A stretch of DNA of 39,075 bases, taken from positions 1-39,075 of the forward strand of contig JBKPRX010000136.1 of the NCBI GenBank assembly GCA_046734795.1, given 5' to 3'. Every line of letters begins with the position of its first letter. The first letter of the stretch is position 1. The translations under genes were made by a program, and so were the position numbers. This stretch comes from JBKPRX01 sp046734795. GTDB taxonomy: Bacteria > Actinomycetota > Thermoleophilia > Gaiellales > Gaiellaceae. The notes beneath the pieces are model-generated. The model did no database searches and was not told the origin of the DNA. It saw only the letters and a list, made by a program, of their open reading frames with translations. Shown here one piece after another: positions 1 to 7,968 of this stretch.

Positions 1-53
1 CCACGCGCAGACTCGAGGTCGCTCACCGGGATCACAGCGTGGTCGATCAGCAT
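1..53 (-). CDS. VOC (glyoxalase-like) family protein, 5' end only
   Basis: Only the first 17 or so codons are inside the window; the gene runs off the left edge. The peptide begins MLIDHAVIPVSDLESAR, which has the pattern of the first beta strand of a vicinal-oxygen-chelate domain: a metal-ligand His followed by a hydrophobic strand ending in V-x-D-x-x-x-A. A perfect Shine-Dalgarno AAGGAGG lies 6 bases before the ATG (complement of 60-66), so the start is secure. It is divergent from the gene at 107. The substrate cannot be told from this fragment. Confidence 0.7.
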   Translation of the reverse strand, partial: MLIDHAVIPVSDLESAR

Positions 54-59
54 CGTTCG

Positions 60-66
60 CCTCCTT
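60..66 (-). promoter_or_regulatory. Shine-Dalgarno AAGGAGG of the VOC gene
   Basis: CCTCCTT on the plus strand, so AAGGAGG on the minus strand, 6 bases before the ATG at 53. It is one of the few full consensus ribosome sites here and contrasts with the many starts that have none. Confidence 0.8.
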
Positions 67-94
67 CGTTGCGGCCGAGCGGCGATTATCGCTC

Positions 95-100
95 TAGATT
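95..100 (+). promoter_or_regulatory. -10-like box TAGATT, leaderless start of the gene at 107
   Basis: TAGATT ends 6 bases before the GTG at 107 and no Shine-Dalgarno lies between them. The expected transcription start would fall on or next to the start codon. No -35 match is visible. Confidence 0.5.
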
Positions 101-106
101 CACGTC

Positions 107-784
107 GTGATCCTCGAGAACTGCGTCGTCCGCACGCTCGACCCTCAGCTGCCGGTCGCGCGCGCACTCGCAATCGCAGGAGACACGATCGCCGGAGGCG
201 TCGGCGTCCACGAGAGCGCGCTGCCGACGCCCGACGTCGTCGATCTCGGGGGCCGGTATGTCGTGCCGGGCCTCACGGCCACCGGTGCAGTCGCCGTGGA
301 CGACCTCGACCTGCTTCGCGCGCGGGGGAACGACCTCGCCGCGCGCGGCGTCACGTGCGTGCACGACACGAGCGGCGCGCTCGACGCATGGCAGGAACTG
401 CGTGCGCGCACCCTCCTGCCTGTGCGCGTGCGGCTCTTCGTCGACGGGGACCGCGCCGACGCGCTCCGCGCGGGAGGGATTCGCAGCGGCTTCGGCGACG
501 ACCTGATCCGAGTGATCTTCGAAGAGCCCGGCGAAGACGATCTCGACCCGTGGTCTCGCGTCCGAAATGCCGACGACCTCGCCGCCGCAACCGTCGACCC
601 GCCGCAGCTCACGGGCGAGGACCGTCAGCGCGGCCGTCTTCTGCCGGGCTACGTCGCCGATCTCGTCGTGTTCGAGCGCGACCCGCTGATGCTCGAGCCC
701 GACGCGCTTCGCGAGCTCCAGCCGCACGCGACGATGCTCGGCGGCCGCTGGACGCAGAACGCGCCGCCGTGGCCTGCGCTATGA
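107..784 (+). CDS. Shrunken amidohydrolase-like protein without metal ligands
   Basis: 225 aa from GTG. The ends match the YtcJ-type amidohydrolase 3 family. The N-terminus has the beta-sandwich strand pattern with V-D-L-G-G-R-Y-V-V-P-G at 45-55; the C-terminus has the returning sandwich strand GRLLPGYVADLVVFERDPL at 176-194. Family members are usually about 500-550 aa with PGFIDAHxH after the first sandwich, where the HxH binds metal. Here P-G is followed by LTATGAV, so the HxH is absent, and most of the TIM barrel is missing. The reading frame is open throughout. It may be a non-catalytic remnant kept as a binding protein, or an in-frame decaying gene. Its stop abuts the convergent stop of the next gene (779-784). 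No catalytic activity is claimed. Confidence 0.6.
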   Translation: MILENCVVRTLDPQLPVARALAIAGDTIAGGVGVHESALPTPDVVDLGGRYVVPGLTATGAVAVDDLDLLRARGNDLAARGVTCVHDTSGALDAWQELRARTLLPVRVRLFVDGDRADALRAGGIRSGFGDDLIRVIFEEPGEDDLDPWSRVRNADDLAAATVDPPQLTGEDRQRGRLLPGYVADLVVFERDPLMLEPDALRELQPHATMLGGRWTQNAPPWPAL

Positions 785-1579
785 GCAGACGCCCGTGTTG
801 TACGGCGCCGGCTGGCTGTCGCGGAAGGCCTGCGCTTGATCGAGGATTCCGTTGAAGGCGGGATTCGCCTCCGTCTCGGTCTTCGGCACCGCCACGGCCA
901 CGGTCTTCGTAACGGTTTCGTAGCGAACGACGGTCTTATGGATCGTCACGAGCTTGCCGTTCACGCGCTTCCGCTGGACGACGGTGGCGAAGTGCGGGAC
1001 CTTCACCGTCGTCTTCTTGGTGCTTTGCGTGTAGGTCGTCTTCGTGCGCGTCGGGTTGATGTCGAACTTCGGCAGGTAGAGCGACATGTCGCGCAACGCG
1101 CACGCATTGACGCGCGACTCGTCGCCCGACATGAGGCGGTAGTGGTACGCCTCGTGGATGACGACCAGGATCGCGACCGCGGCGTCGCGATACGACAGCA
1201 CGCCCGAGTCGACGCGCGAGGCAATCGACGACATTCCTGTTCCCGCCGAATTCAGCGGCAACGTGCCCACCAGCGAACGCGTGATCTCAGGAGCGAGAAA
1301 GATGCGGTGATAGAGCAAGCTTCCGCGCGGAGCGTCAGGCGCGGCGAAGCCGAGCAGTCGCTCGTCCGCCGGCACTTCCACCTGATCCTGGATCGAGTTC
1401 CACTCGTCCCAGTTGTCCTCGAGCAGCACCTGGAGATCCGGCACACCGGAAATCGCCTGGCCCAGCTGATCGAACGGCCCGCCCCAAAAGTCCGTGCGGG
1501 CGGCAAGCGCGGACGGGCACAGCACGAGCGCAACAAGAACGGCAAGGGCAAATCGCACGGCCCTCCTGACATCGTCCAT
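779..1579 (-). CDS. Secreted HExxH putative metallopeptidase-like protein with Thr/Val/Lys-rich insert
   Basis: 266 aa. A signal peptide covers about residues 1-26 (RR, hydrophobic run, ALA cleavage site), so export is expected. H-E-A-Y-H at 142-146 sits in a hydrophobic helix, and a downstream D-E-S-R-V-N-A-C-A segment supplies E154, the arrangement of a gluzincin-type zinc site. Residues about 174-236 are low complexity, rich in Thr, Val and Lys with repeated T-K-T and V-x-K-T-V motifs, and look inserted between the catalytic-helix region and the C-terminal helix. C160 and C265 could form a disulfide. I do not recognise a named family, and peptidase activity is an inference from the motif. 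The opposite-strand frame is a shadow, as the signal peptide shows. Confidence 0.65.
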   Translation of the reverse strand: MDDVRRAVRFALAVLVALVLCPSALAARTDFWGGPFDQLGQAISGVPDLQVLLEDNWDEWNSIQDQVEVPADERLLGFAAPDAPRGSLLYHRIFLAPEITRSLVGTLPLNSAGTGMSSIASRVDSGVLSYRDAAVAILVVIHEAYHYRLMSGDESRVNACALRDMSLYLPKFDINPTRTKTTYTQSTKKTTVKVPHFATVVQRKRVNGKLVTIHKTVVRYETVTKTVAVAVPKTETEANPAFNGILDQAQAFRDSQPAPYNTGVCS

Positions 1580-1787
1580 CAGGCCCGGGCTGGACCACCC
1601 CGAATGGGTGAATTTCGCCGTAGTGCCTGATTTACCGCCGCTCTAGCGCGTATCCGTAGCGGCCGCTCACTTGTCCCCTTCCCGCACCCGCGAATGGCGC
1701 GGAAGGAAGACCTGGCCGATGTTGCCTCCGCGCGTTCTCGCCGCTCGATGGCCCGGTCGCGTCAGTCGGATGGGCCGAAAGCGCGAG

Positions 1788-1793
1788 TACACT
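1788..1793 (+). promoter_or_regulatory. -10-like box TACACT, leaderless start of the HxlR gene
   Basis: TACACT is followed by six bases and then the ATG at 1800. There is no Shine-Dalgarno. The preceding 200 bases back to 1580 hold no other gene that I can support. Confidence 0.5.
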
Positions 1794-1799
1794 GGGGTC

Positions 1800-2171
1800 A
1801 TGGCTGTTCGGACGATGAACACGGTGCACGAGGCAACCACCTGCGCGGTCGCTGCCTGCGCCGAAATCATCGGCTCGAAGTGGACGGCGCTGCTCGTCCA
1901 CGACCTCTCCGAGGGTGCCCGGCGCTTTTCCGAGCTCGAGCACTCCTGCCAGGGCATCAGCCCGCGGACGCTCGCCGAGCGGCTACGCGCGCTCGAGCAG
2001 GAAGAGATCATCGTCCGGCGGAGCTACCCGGAGCGGCCGCCACGCGTCGAGTACGAGCTGACGCCCAAAGGCGAGGCGCTCCTGCCGATCATCGAGGCCA
2101 TGCGCACGTTCGGACATTCATGGCTCGATTGCGACGTCGCCTCGCACGACCACGCCGCAGCGCGCGCATAG
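1800..2171 (+). CDS. HxlR-family winged-helix transcription regulator
   Basis: 123 aa. The family pattern is clear: C-x-x-x-x-C near the N-terminus (C15, C20), I-I-G-S-K-W-T-A-L-L-V-H-D-L at 23-36, R-R-F-S-E-L at 41-46, G-I-S-P-R-T-L-A-E-R-L-R-A-L-E as recognition helix, and the wing V-E-Y-E-L-T-P-K-G. HxlR proteins are DNA-binding regulators, often sensing electrophiles or redox state through cysteines; C15, C20 and C50 would be candidates. I chose the ATG at 1800 because an in-frame upstream extension has no family similarity and a TACACT box sits just before it. The target is unknown. It converges on the coiled-coil gene. Confidence 0.85.
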   Translation: MAVRTMNTVHEATTCAVAACAEIIGSKWTALLVHDLSEGARRFSELEHSCQGISPRTLAERLRALEQEEIIVRRSYPERPPRVEYELTPKGEALLPIIEAMRTFGHSWLDCDVASHDHAAARA

Positions 2172-2205
2172 TTCAGCGTCAAGCGAAGGTTGAGAGTCGC
2201 GCGTT

Positions 2206-3288
2206 CTACGCCGCGTCGGCGTGCAGCAAGCGGTGTCGTCTAACGAGGTCCCGCTCGGCTTCGTCGAGGCGCTCGTCACGCTCCTCGACCGTCTCCTCGC
2301 GGAGTCGTAGCTCCGCCTCGCGCGCCTCGAGACGTGCCGCGGAAGCGGCGAGGTCGTCGATCTTTTGAATCAGCGCGTGCTCGCGACGGCGAAGTGCGCT
2401 CTCGGCGGCGACGAGCCAATTGCCGCGTTCGGCCAGTTCCTTTGACAGCGCATCGAGCTCGCGCTCGCGCTCCTCGGCGTCGGCGAGCCGGGCAGCAACC
2501 TCGTCCGCGCGGTCTGCGAGGTCACGCGCTTCGCGCTCTCGATGCGACAGCCGCGTCTCTGCCGTCGCCAGCTTGCCGGCGCGTTCACCGAGCGACGCGT
2601 TGAGTGCGTGTACGCGCGCGTCGCGCATTGCGACCTCGGCGAGCTGTTGCTTGAGCTTCTCCTCGAGCGCCGTGACCTCTGCAAGTCGCGGCTTGACCTC
2701 GGCGGCGAGCTCGTCGAGCTCGCGAGCGCGCTCTTCAAGCTCGCCACGCTTCAGCTCCGACAGCCGCTCGCCCTGTTCGAGTCGCGCCTCGCCGACGGCA
2801 AGGAGTTCCTCGCGACGCGCCGCCTCGACGAGGCGCTGATCCGCTTGGCGATCCCGCTCTTCCAAATCGCGAACCTGACTCGCCCGCACCTCGAGCTGCG
2901 ACTCGGCTGAGGCCACGAGCAGCTCGCGCGTGTCGAGCTCGGCGGCCCTCTGCTCGATCGCGATCTCGCGTTCCGCGAGCTCGGCCGCTCTGCGATCGAC
3001 TTCGACCGCCGATGCCTCACGAGCGGCAACTGCTCGCTGACGTTCCTCGAGCGCTTCCTCGCGCATCCTGAATTGAATGCGAGTTTCGGCGAAGGTCCGC
3101 TCGTCGAGCTCGAGCTGGCGGGAGCGTTGATTCAGCTCACTCGCGAGAACCTCGATGCGCGCCGAGCGCTCTTCCAGCTCGGCGAGTCGTCGTCGAACGA
3201 GCTCTTGGCTGGCGCGCTCGCGTTCGGCGAGTGCGGCCCAGGCGGCTTGGAGCTGTTCGGGTGTTGCGTCCGCGGGCGGCGTCGACAT
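2206..3288 (-). CDS. Long coiled-coil protein, function unknown
   Basis: 360 aa, almost entirely charged heptads rich in Glu, Arg, Ala and Leu from about residue 12 to the end, so an extended alpha-helical coiled coil. There is no signal peptide, membrane segment or recognisable enzyme domain. Such proteins are often structural or scaffolding, but nothing here shows a specific role. The composition makes any BLAST similarity to myosin- or SMC-type proteins unreliable. The ATG at 3288 has neither a Shine-Dalgarno nor a clear -10 box. A 14-bp palindrome lies 23 bases upstream. Confidence 0.75.
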   Translation of the reverse strand: MSTPPADATPEQLQAAWAALAERERASQELVRRRLAELEERSARIEVLASELNQRSRQLELDERTFAETRIQFRMREEALEERQRAVAAREASAVEVDRRAAELAEREIAIEQRAAELDTRELLVASAESQLEVRASQVRDLEERDRQADQRLVEAARREELLAVGEARLEQGERLSELKRGELEERARELDELAAEVKPRLAEVTALEEKLKQQLAEVAMRDARVHALNASLGERAGKLATAETRLSHREREARDLADRADEVAARLADAEERERELDALSKELAERGNWLVAAESALRRREHALIQKIDDLAASAARLEAREAELRLREETVEERDERLDEAERDLVRRHRLLHADAA

Positions 3289-3310
3289 CGTCTGCCAACT
3301 GTTCTCGGCA

Positions 3311-3324
3311 GAAACCCGGGTTTC
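3311..3324. repeat. Perfect 14-bp palindrome GAAACCCGGGTTTC
   Basis: The palindrome lies in the 49-base gap between the dipeptidase stop (3338) and the coiled-coil start (3288). It could be an operator or, with no loop, a weak terminator-like element for the dipeptidase. There is no other evidence of function. Confidence 0.35.
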
Positions 3325-3337
3325 CTCTAGGGGCTAT

Positions 3338-4663
3338 TCAGCCAAGAGCCGCAAAGCTTCGGTAAAGCTCGCGCGCCGTTGCGACGCCGGACTCGAAATA
3401 CCGCACGAGCATGCGCTCGTTCGGCGAGTGGATATTCGATTCCGGGAGCGCGAAACCGCTCAAAATCGTCGGAATGCCGCGGTCGACGAGCGCCGGCACG
3501 ATCGGCAGGGTGCCGCCGCTTCGAATCAGGAGCGGGCGAACGCCGAGTGCAGACTCAAACGCGTCAGTTGCAAGCCGGACGGCATCGGTCTCGGGAGGGA
3601 CGAGCCCCGGCGGGGTGCCGTCCCACGCGAGCTCGAGGTCCGCGCCGGCCGGAAGAGCGGCCCGCAACAGGTCCTCCGCGGCGGCTGCGATCGTCGCCAC
3701 GTCCTGGCCAGGCGCGAGCCGAATCGTGAACTCCGCCGACGCGGCAGCAGCGATCGTCGTATTCCGGAGCCCGGGCTTCCCGCCGACGATTCCGTTTACG
3801 TCAAGCGACGGCTCCGCCCACGTGCGTACATAGAACTCCTCCGCCGCAGTCGCGTCGAGCGGACGCGCGCCCTGGTCGGCAAGCTCCTCCGCGCCGGCCG
3901 GGAGCTGCGCCCATTGGTCGAGCTCCTCGCGCGTCGGCGAAGCGAGCCCTTGGCGCAACGGCTCCGGCAGCCGGCCGTCGGGACCCGGAAAGAGAGCGGT
4001 CAGGGCAGCGAGCAGAGCATGGACTGCGTTCAGCGCCGCGCCGCCGTAGAGGCCCGAATGCAAATCGCGGCGCGCTGTTCGCACGCGCAGCTCGAAGGCG
4101 ATCAGCCCGCGCGTCGCGAGGTTGAACGCCGGTACGTCGGGACGCAGCATGTCGCTGTCGAAGATGACTGCGGCGTCCGCCTCGACGGCGCCGCTCGCGA
4201 GGTAGTCCACGATCGTCGTACCGCCGACCTCTTCTTCGCCGTCGCACGCGAATCGCAGGTTCACGGGCAGGGCGTTTTCAGCCGCCAGCTGTTCCGCTGC
4301 TTTGAGCAACAGCCAGAGCTGGCCTTTGTCGTCGGCGATGCCTCGCCCGTATGCCCAGCCGTCGCGGATTGCAAGCTCGAACGGATCCGACTCCCACTCG
4401 TCGAGCGGCGCAGCAGGTTGGACGTCGAAGTGGCCGTAGACGAGGACCGTCGGCTTCGCAGCCGGATCGTTGGACGCAGGCAGCGAACCGAGCGCGAGCT
4501 GCTTGCCGTTGCGGTCGACGAGCTCCGCCTCACCGCCCGCCCGTCGGATGAACTCACAGACCCACTCGCCCGCACGCACGACGTCCGCCGCATGCGCGAC
4601 GTCGGCGCTGACGCTGGGGATACGGATGAACTCCGCGAGCTCCGCGCGCCAGGCCTCGTCCAC
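3338..4663 (-). CDS. M20-family metallodipeptidase
   Basis: 441 aa, the usual length for the M20 dipeptidase/carnosinase-like group. Zinc-site motifs are intact: V-Y-G-H-F-D-V-Q-P with H78 and D80, G-R-G-I-A-D-D-K-G with bridging D111, the E-E pair in D-G-E-E-E-V-G-G at 141-148, D171 in F-D-S-D, and a late His in N-I-H-S-P-N-E near 414. A lid/dimerisation domain lies roughly at 190-310. It should hydrolyse dipeptides or similar amides in the cytoplasm, as there is no signal peptide. The GTG start follows a TAGGCT box by 6 bases and has no Shine-Dalgarno. The stem-loop at 4695-4732 separates it from the peroxidase upstream. Confidence 0.9.
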   Translation of the reverse strand: MDEAWRAELAEFIRIPSVSADVAHAADVVRAGEWVCEFIRRAGGEAELVDRNGKQLALGSLPASNDPAAKPTVLVYGHFDVQPAAPLDEWESDPFELAIRDGWAYGRGIADDKGQLWLLLKAAEQLAAENALPVNLRFACDGEEEVGGTTIVDYLASGAVEADAAVIFDSDMLRPDVPAFNLATRGLIAFELRVRTARRDLHSGLYGGAALNAVHALLAALTALFPGPDGRLPEPLRQGLASPTREELDQWAQLPAGAEELADQGARPLDATAAEEFYVRTWAEPSLDVNGIVGGKPGLRNTTIAAAASAEFTIRLAPGQDVATIAAAAEDLLRAALPAGADLELAWDGTPPGLVPPETDAVRLATDAFESALGVRPLLIRSGGTLPIVPALVDRGIPTILSGFALPESNIHSPNERMLVRYFESGVATARELYRSFAALG

Positions 4664-4669
4664 GCCGCG

Positions 4670-4675
4670 AGCCTA
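4670..4675 (-). promoter_or_regulatory. -10-like box TAGGCT, leaderless start of the dipeptidase
   Basis: On the minus strand TAGGCT is followed by 6 bases and the GTG at 4663. No ribosome site is present. Confidence 0.45.
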
Positions 4676-4694
4676 GCCGTCGTGCGCGAAGTCT

Positions 4695-4732
4695 GGAGCG
4701 GGAGGCGCGCCTTGACTCGCGCCTCCCGCTCC
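4695..4732 (-). terminator. Strong stem-loop after the peroxidase gene
   Basis: Arms GGAGCGGGAGGCGCG (4695-4709) and its exact complement (4718-4732) give a 15-bp perfect stem with an 8-base loop. It starts 12 bases after the peroxidase stop, the right place for a terminator of that gene. The T-rich side (about 4738-4745) is on the plus-strand exit, so as a minus-strand terminator it lacks a good U-tract; it may instead act as a 3' stabiliser. Confidence 0.7.
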
Positions 4733-4743
4733 TCGGGGTTTCT

Positions 4744-6699
4744 TTAGTTAGCGAAGAACACGTTGTCCGCCACCTGCGCCCCAGGCGTGTTGAGCCTGAT
4801 GATCTCGGCGAGGGTGTGCTTGAACGTGATGCCGAACTTGTTCTGAATGTCCGTCAGAACAGGATCGTTCAGGTAGAAGAACCGATCACCGTCGCGGAGC
4901 GCTTCGAACTGGATCCGCCAGATGCGGTGATTCAGCGGGCCCATTTCGCTGCCGGGTAGATGCTTCTCGGCGTAGGCGCCGACGAATGCCGGAACCAGGT
5001 CCGGGCTGCCGAAGGTGCCCTTGAGCCGAGCCGTCAACGTCGTGCGGCGGACGGCGGTGACTGCGTCGTCCTGGTTCGGAATCGTCAGCTGGTTGCCGTT
5101 GATGTCGAACAGCTTCACGACGTCGAGGATCTGCGGCGAGTTGATGTCGAGCCCGTTCGGGAACGCACCCGAGCCGAGCGGCTCTTCGGTGATGTTCTCG
5201 AACGTGACCGCCTGCGGCAGCCCGTACGCCTGACGCACGTCGTTGTACGTGCCGACGCCGTGGTCCCGACCGCGCTGCACGTCGATTGCGCCGAGGTCGA
5301 CGACGCCCTGGAAGCAGCCAGCCTGCTCGGCCGTCAGCGGATCCTGGAAGCAGAGCTGCGGATCCGTCGTCGACGGGCCGGGCACCTGGAAGAGCAGGCT
5401 CCGGAGGGTGTTGTCGATCTGCTCGTCGTTTTTGTACTCCGACTCGGCCAGTCCAGCGGCGATCGTGTCGAGGCCGAGTGCGTTCACGAGATCCGGCTGG
5501 AAGAACGCCGCGTTCAGCGGGATCACCAGCGTGATCGTCCCGTCGCCGTTGTCCTCGATCCGCACACCCAGTCGCTGCAGCTGTGCGAGCTGCGTCGACG
5601 AGTACTTGGTCTTGGACACCGTCGGCTCGAACTCACCGTGGATCTGGCTGTGAGCGCGATAGCCCACCGTCGCGAACTCGGTGCTGAGCTCGGCATTGAC
5701 GTTCGGGTTGTAGCCCTGGTACGGCTGGAGCGTTACGCCCATCGCCGGCAGGAACTCGGTGTAGGTGATGAATTGCATCTCCGCACCGACGACGCGTCGA
5801 GCGATCTGGAACTTCTGCTCCGACGTCAACCCGCTCGGCAGGAGATCCACGATGCGGTTGTGCTCACGCGCAAAGACCGTGTGCATCGCCGTGAGCGCCA
5901 TGTTCTCGTTGGCCCGGCGATCGCCGGCGACAGCCCGATCCTGCGGATGGCTCGCGAGCTGACCATCGGTCGCCATCTCCGGTGCGGTCGACGCGTTTCC
6001 ACGCGCCGTCGCCCGAGGTAGGAAGTTGCCCGAGGCCATCAAGAGCTTCGGACCGTTGTTCGCCATGTTCCCGTCCACGGGGCCTTCCCGCAGCCATTCG
6101 AGGCGTTGGTTCGTGCCGCCGTAGACGTTCCACGCGTCGATGTACGAGCTGACCGTGTTCACCGCTTCGCGCGGGTTGGTCGCGCTCGTCCCGCTGCCCG
6201 GTGCTACAGCGTCACGCGTGAACGAGATCGATCCGAACGAGTTGCGGAACTTCTCGAGCGGATCGTTCTGGTTGAACGGGATGTTCGCCTGCTCTGTTCC
6301 ACCCGCCGCGAGACCGAAGACGTGGTCCATGAACTGGCCCCACAACCAGCCCCACTGGCTGACTTCGCGCTCGGAGAACAGATTCTGCCCGGCGTCGTTG
6401 AAGATGCGGTTGCTGATGAAGCGAGCATTGACGCCGTTCAGCTGGGCGCCAACGCCGTCCGCGTAGTGAGCTCTGCCGACGCGCAAATACTCCTGCCCGA
6501 CAGCGCCCCACTGCGGATTCGCCTTGTTGTTACCGCTGCCGTCGAGGCTGCGCGCCTCGAAGGTCGCGAACGCCGTATTGCCGGGGACCGTGTCGTTGAC
6601 AGCGGCGCCGGCGACTGCGGCCGACACGCCGAGTGCCAGCAGGGCGCATGCCCATGCCAGCCGCCGAACGCGCGGCCGTTCCCCCTCGTTGACCCTCAT
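4744..6699 (-). CDS. Secreted animal-type haem peroxidase
   Basis: 651 aa. A signal sequence covers about residues 11-32, so it is exported. Peroxidase-cyclooxygenase superfamily motifs are visible: the distal segment W-G-Q-F-M-D-H at 120-126 (catalytic D125-H126), M-H-T-V-F-A-R-E-H-N at 272-281 with the catalytic Arg at 278, a proximal His in Y-R-A-H-S at 348-351, and V-Q-R-G-R-D-H-G further on. Animal enzymes have DHD; here it is DHV, so one usual calcium ligand is missing. It should use peroxide to oxidise halide or organic substrates outside the cell. I chose the ATG at 6699, which has a GAGGGG ribosome site, over a TTG 27 bases upstream. A promoter at 6744-6772 and a stem-loop after the stop suggest a single-gene unit. 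Confidence 0.9.
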   Translation of the reverse strand: MRVNEGERPRVRRLAWACALLALGVSAAVAGAAVNDTVPGNTAFATFEARSLDGSGNNKANPQWGAVGQEYLRVGRAHYADGVGAQLNGVNARFISNRIFNDAGQNLFSEREVSQWGWLWGQFMDHVFGLAAGGTEQANIPFNQNDPLEKFRNSFGSISFTRDAVAPGSGTSATNPREAVNTVSSYIDAWNVYGGTNQRLEWLREGPVDGNMANNGPKLLMASGNFLPRATARGNASTAPEMATDGQLASHPQDRAVAGDRRANENMALTAMHTVFAREHNRIVDLLPSGLTSEQKFQIARRVVGAEMQFITYTEFLPAMGVTLQPYQGYNPNVNAELSTEFATVGYRAHSQIHGEFEPTVSKTKYSSTQLAQLQRLGVRIEDNGDGTITLVIPLNAAFFQPDLVNALGLDTIAAGLAESEYKNDEQIDNTLRSLLFQVPGPSTTDPQLCFQDPLTAEQAGCFQGVVDLGAIDVQRGRDHGVGTYNDVRQAYGLPQAVTFENITEEPLGSGAFPNGLDINSPQILDVVKLFDINGNQLTIPNQDDAVTAVRRTTLTARLKGTFGSPDLVPAFVGAYAEKHLPGSEMGPLNHRIWRIQFEALRDGDRFFYLNDPVLTDIQNKFGITFKHTLAEIIRLNTPGAQVADNVFFAN

Positions 6700-6743
6700 A
6701 TGCACCCCTCTTCTCGAACCGATCAAGAGGCGCCGGTCGCTCG

Positions 6744-6772
6744 AACGTACGCCGCTATTTCGGCGAAGTCAA
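6744..6772 (-). promoter_or_regulatory. Sigma70-type promoter of the peroxidase gene
   Basis: On the minus strand TTGACT (complement of 6767-6772), a 17-base spacer and TACGTT (complement of 6744-6749). Transcription would begin near 6737 and give a leader of about 38 bases carrying the GAGGGG site. This is one of only two good -35/-10 pairs found. Confidence 0.65.
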
Positions 6773-6824
6773 TCGAGACATTCGTCTCAAAGAGGTGCTG
6801 CCAGGAAAGTGCCGCGAAACTGCG

Positions 6825-7901
6825 TTAAGCGACTTCGCGCAGCGAATGCGATTCCGCCAGCGCGCGCAGTTTCTTGAGGCTCTGGTTCTCGATCTGCCGG
6901 ATTCGTTCGCGCGTGACGTTGAACGTCCGGCCGACCTCGTCGAGCGTGCGTGGATGCTGCCCGTCGAGGCCATAGCGCAGCTCGAGCACACGGCGCTCGC
7001 GGTGCGACAGCGTGCCGAGGATCTGCTGCAGAACTTCCTTGCGCATCGTTACCTCGACGGCTTCGTCCGGAAGCGGCACGTTCTCGTCGGTGAGGAAGTG
7101 GCCGAACTCCGACTCCTCTTCGTCGCCCACGGGTTTCTCGAGCGAGACAGGCGTTTGCGCGCTGCGCTGGATCTGCTCCACCTCGTCGATCGTCAGGTCG
7201 AGGTCGCGCGCGATCTCGATCGCGGTCGGTTCGCGGCTGAGCTCGGCCCGCAGCTTCCGCTCGGAGCGCACGATCTTGTTGAGCTTCTCGACCACGTGCA
7301 CCGGCATGCGGATCGTCCGGCCCTTGTCTGCAAGCGCGCGCGCAACCGCCTGGCGGATCCACCACGTCGCATACGTCGAGAACTTGAAGCCCTTGCGGTA
7401 GTCGAACTTCTCCGCAGCGCGGACGAGACCGATCGTTCCCTCTTGAATCAGGTCGAGGAACGGCAGCCCCTGATTGCGGTAGCGCTTCGCGATCGAAACG
7501 ACCAGCCGTAGATTCGCCTCGACCATCTCCTGCTTTGCGCGATGGTCGCCGCGCTCGATGCGCTTCGCGAGCTCAACCTCCTGCGCCGCGGTGAGCAAAT
7601 CCACCTTGCCGATGTCCTTCAAGAAGAGCTGAAGCGAATCGGAGGAAACCTCGCGGGCGGGCGGCGCCTGGGCGTCCTCTTCCTCCGTACGTCCGTCGAC
7701 GACCTCGATCTGAAGCTCCTCGAACGCGACGTAGAGTTCGTCGACCTGGTCCGCATCCAGCTCGAGCGGGTCGAGCGCGAGCGAAATCTCTTCCGGTGTG
7801 AGCGCCCCGGAAACGCGAGCCGATTCGAGCAGGCCTTTCGCCTCCTCGGTCTCGAGAATCTCGGCGACGCCTCGGGTGCGGCTCCGAAGGCCTACGCTCA
7901 C
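6825..7901 (-). CDS. RpoD-like sigma-70 factor (group 1 or 2)
   Basis: 358 aa. A region 1.1-like segment spans about 12-70 and region 1.2 about 88-118. Region 2 at 128-190 includes D-L-I-Q-E-G-T-I-G-L and the -10-reading helix T-Y-A-T-W-W-I-R-Q-A. Region 3 is about 200-275; region 4 at 290-350 ends with V-T-R-E-R-I-R-Q-I-E-N, the -35-reading helix. It directs RNA polymerase to promoters of TTGACx/TAxxxT type, in keeping with boxes seen in this window. Whether it is the main housekeeping factor or a close alternative cannot be decided without the rest of the genome. The GTG start is preceded by a GAGGGGGAG ribosome site. Confidence 0.93.
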   Translation of the reverse strand: MSVGLRSRTRGVAEILETEEAKGLLESARVSGALTPEEISLALDPLELDADQVDELYVAFEELQIEVVDGRTEEEDAQAPPAREVSSDSLQLFLKDIGKVDLLTAAQEVELAKRIERGDHRAKQEMVEANLRLVVSIAKRYRNQGLPFLDLIQEGTIGLVRAAEKFDYRKGFKFSTYATWWIRQAVARALADKGRTIRMPVHVVEKLNKIVRSERKLRAELSREPTAIEIARDLDLTIDEVEQIQRSAQTPVSLEKPVGDEEESEFGHFLTDENVPLPDEAVEVTMRKEVLQQILGTLSHRERRVLELRYGLDGQHPRTLDEVGRTFNVTRERIRQIENQSLKKLRALAESHSLREVA

Positions 7902-7968
7902 TGGGGCTCCCCCTCGGTTGGACGTCGGGCGGCTTGTAACGACGTCAACGAATGATGCGGCTGCGGCA

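Noticed and set aside
836..1630. 264-residue plus-strand frame opposite the HExxH protein
   Set aside because: The minus strand has a signal peptide and an HExxH helix; this frame has a His/Arg-rich composition typical of a shadow.
3155..4747. Long plus-strand open frame opposite the dipeptidase
   Set aside because: Antisense shadow of a high-GC gene; Arg-rich, no motif, and the minus strand encodes a complete M20 enzyme.
4960..6021. 353-residue plus-strand frame opposite the peroxidase
   Set aside because: Shadow frame; the minus strand carries all peroxidase motifs.
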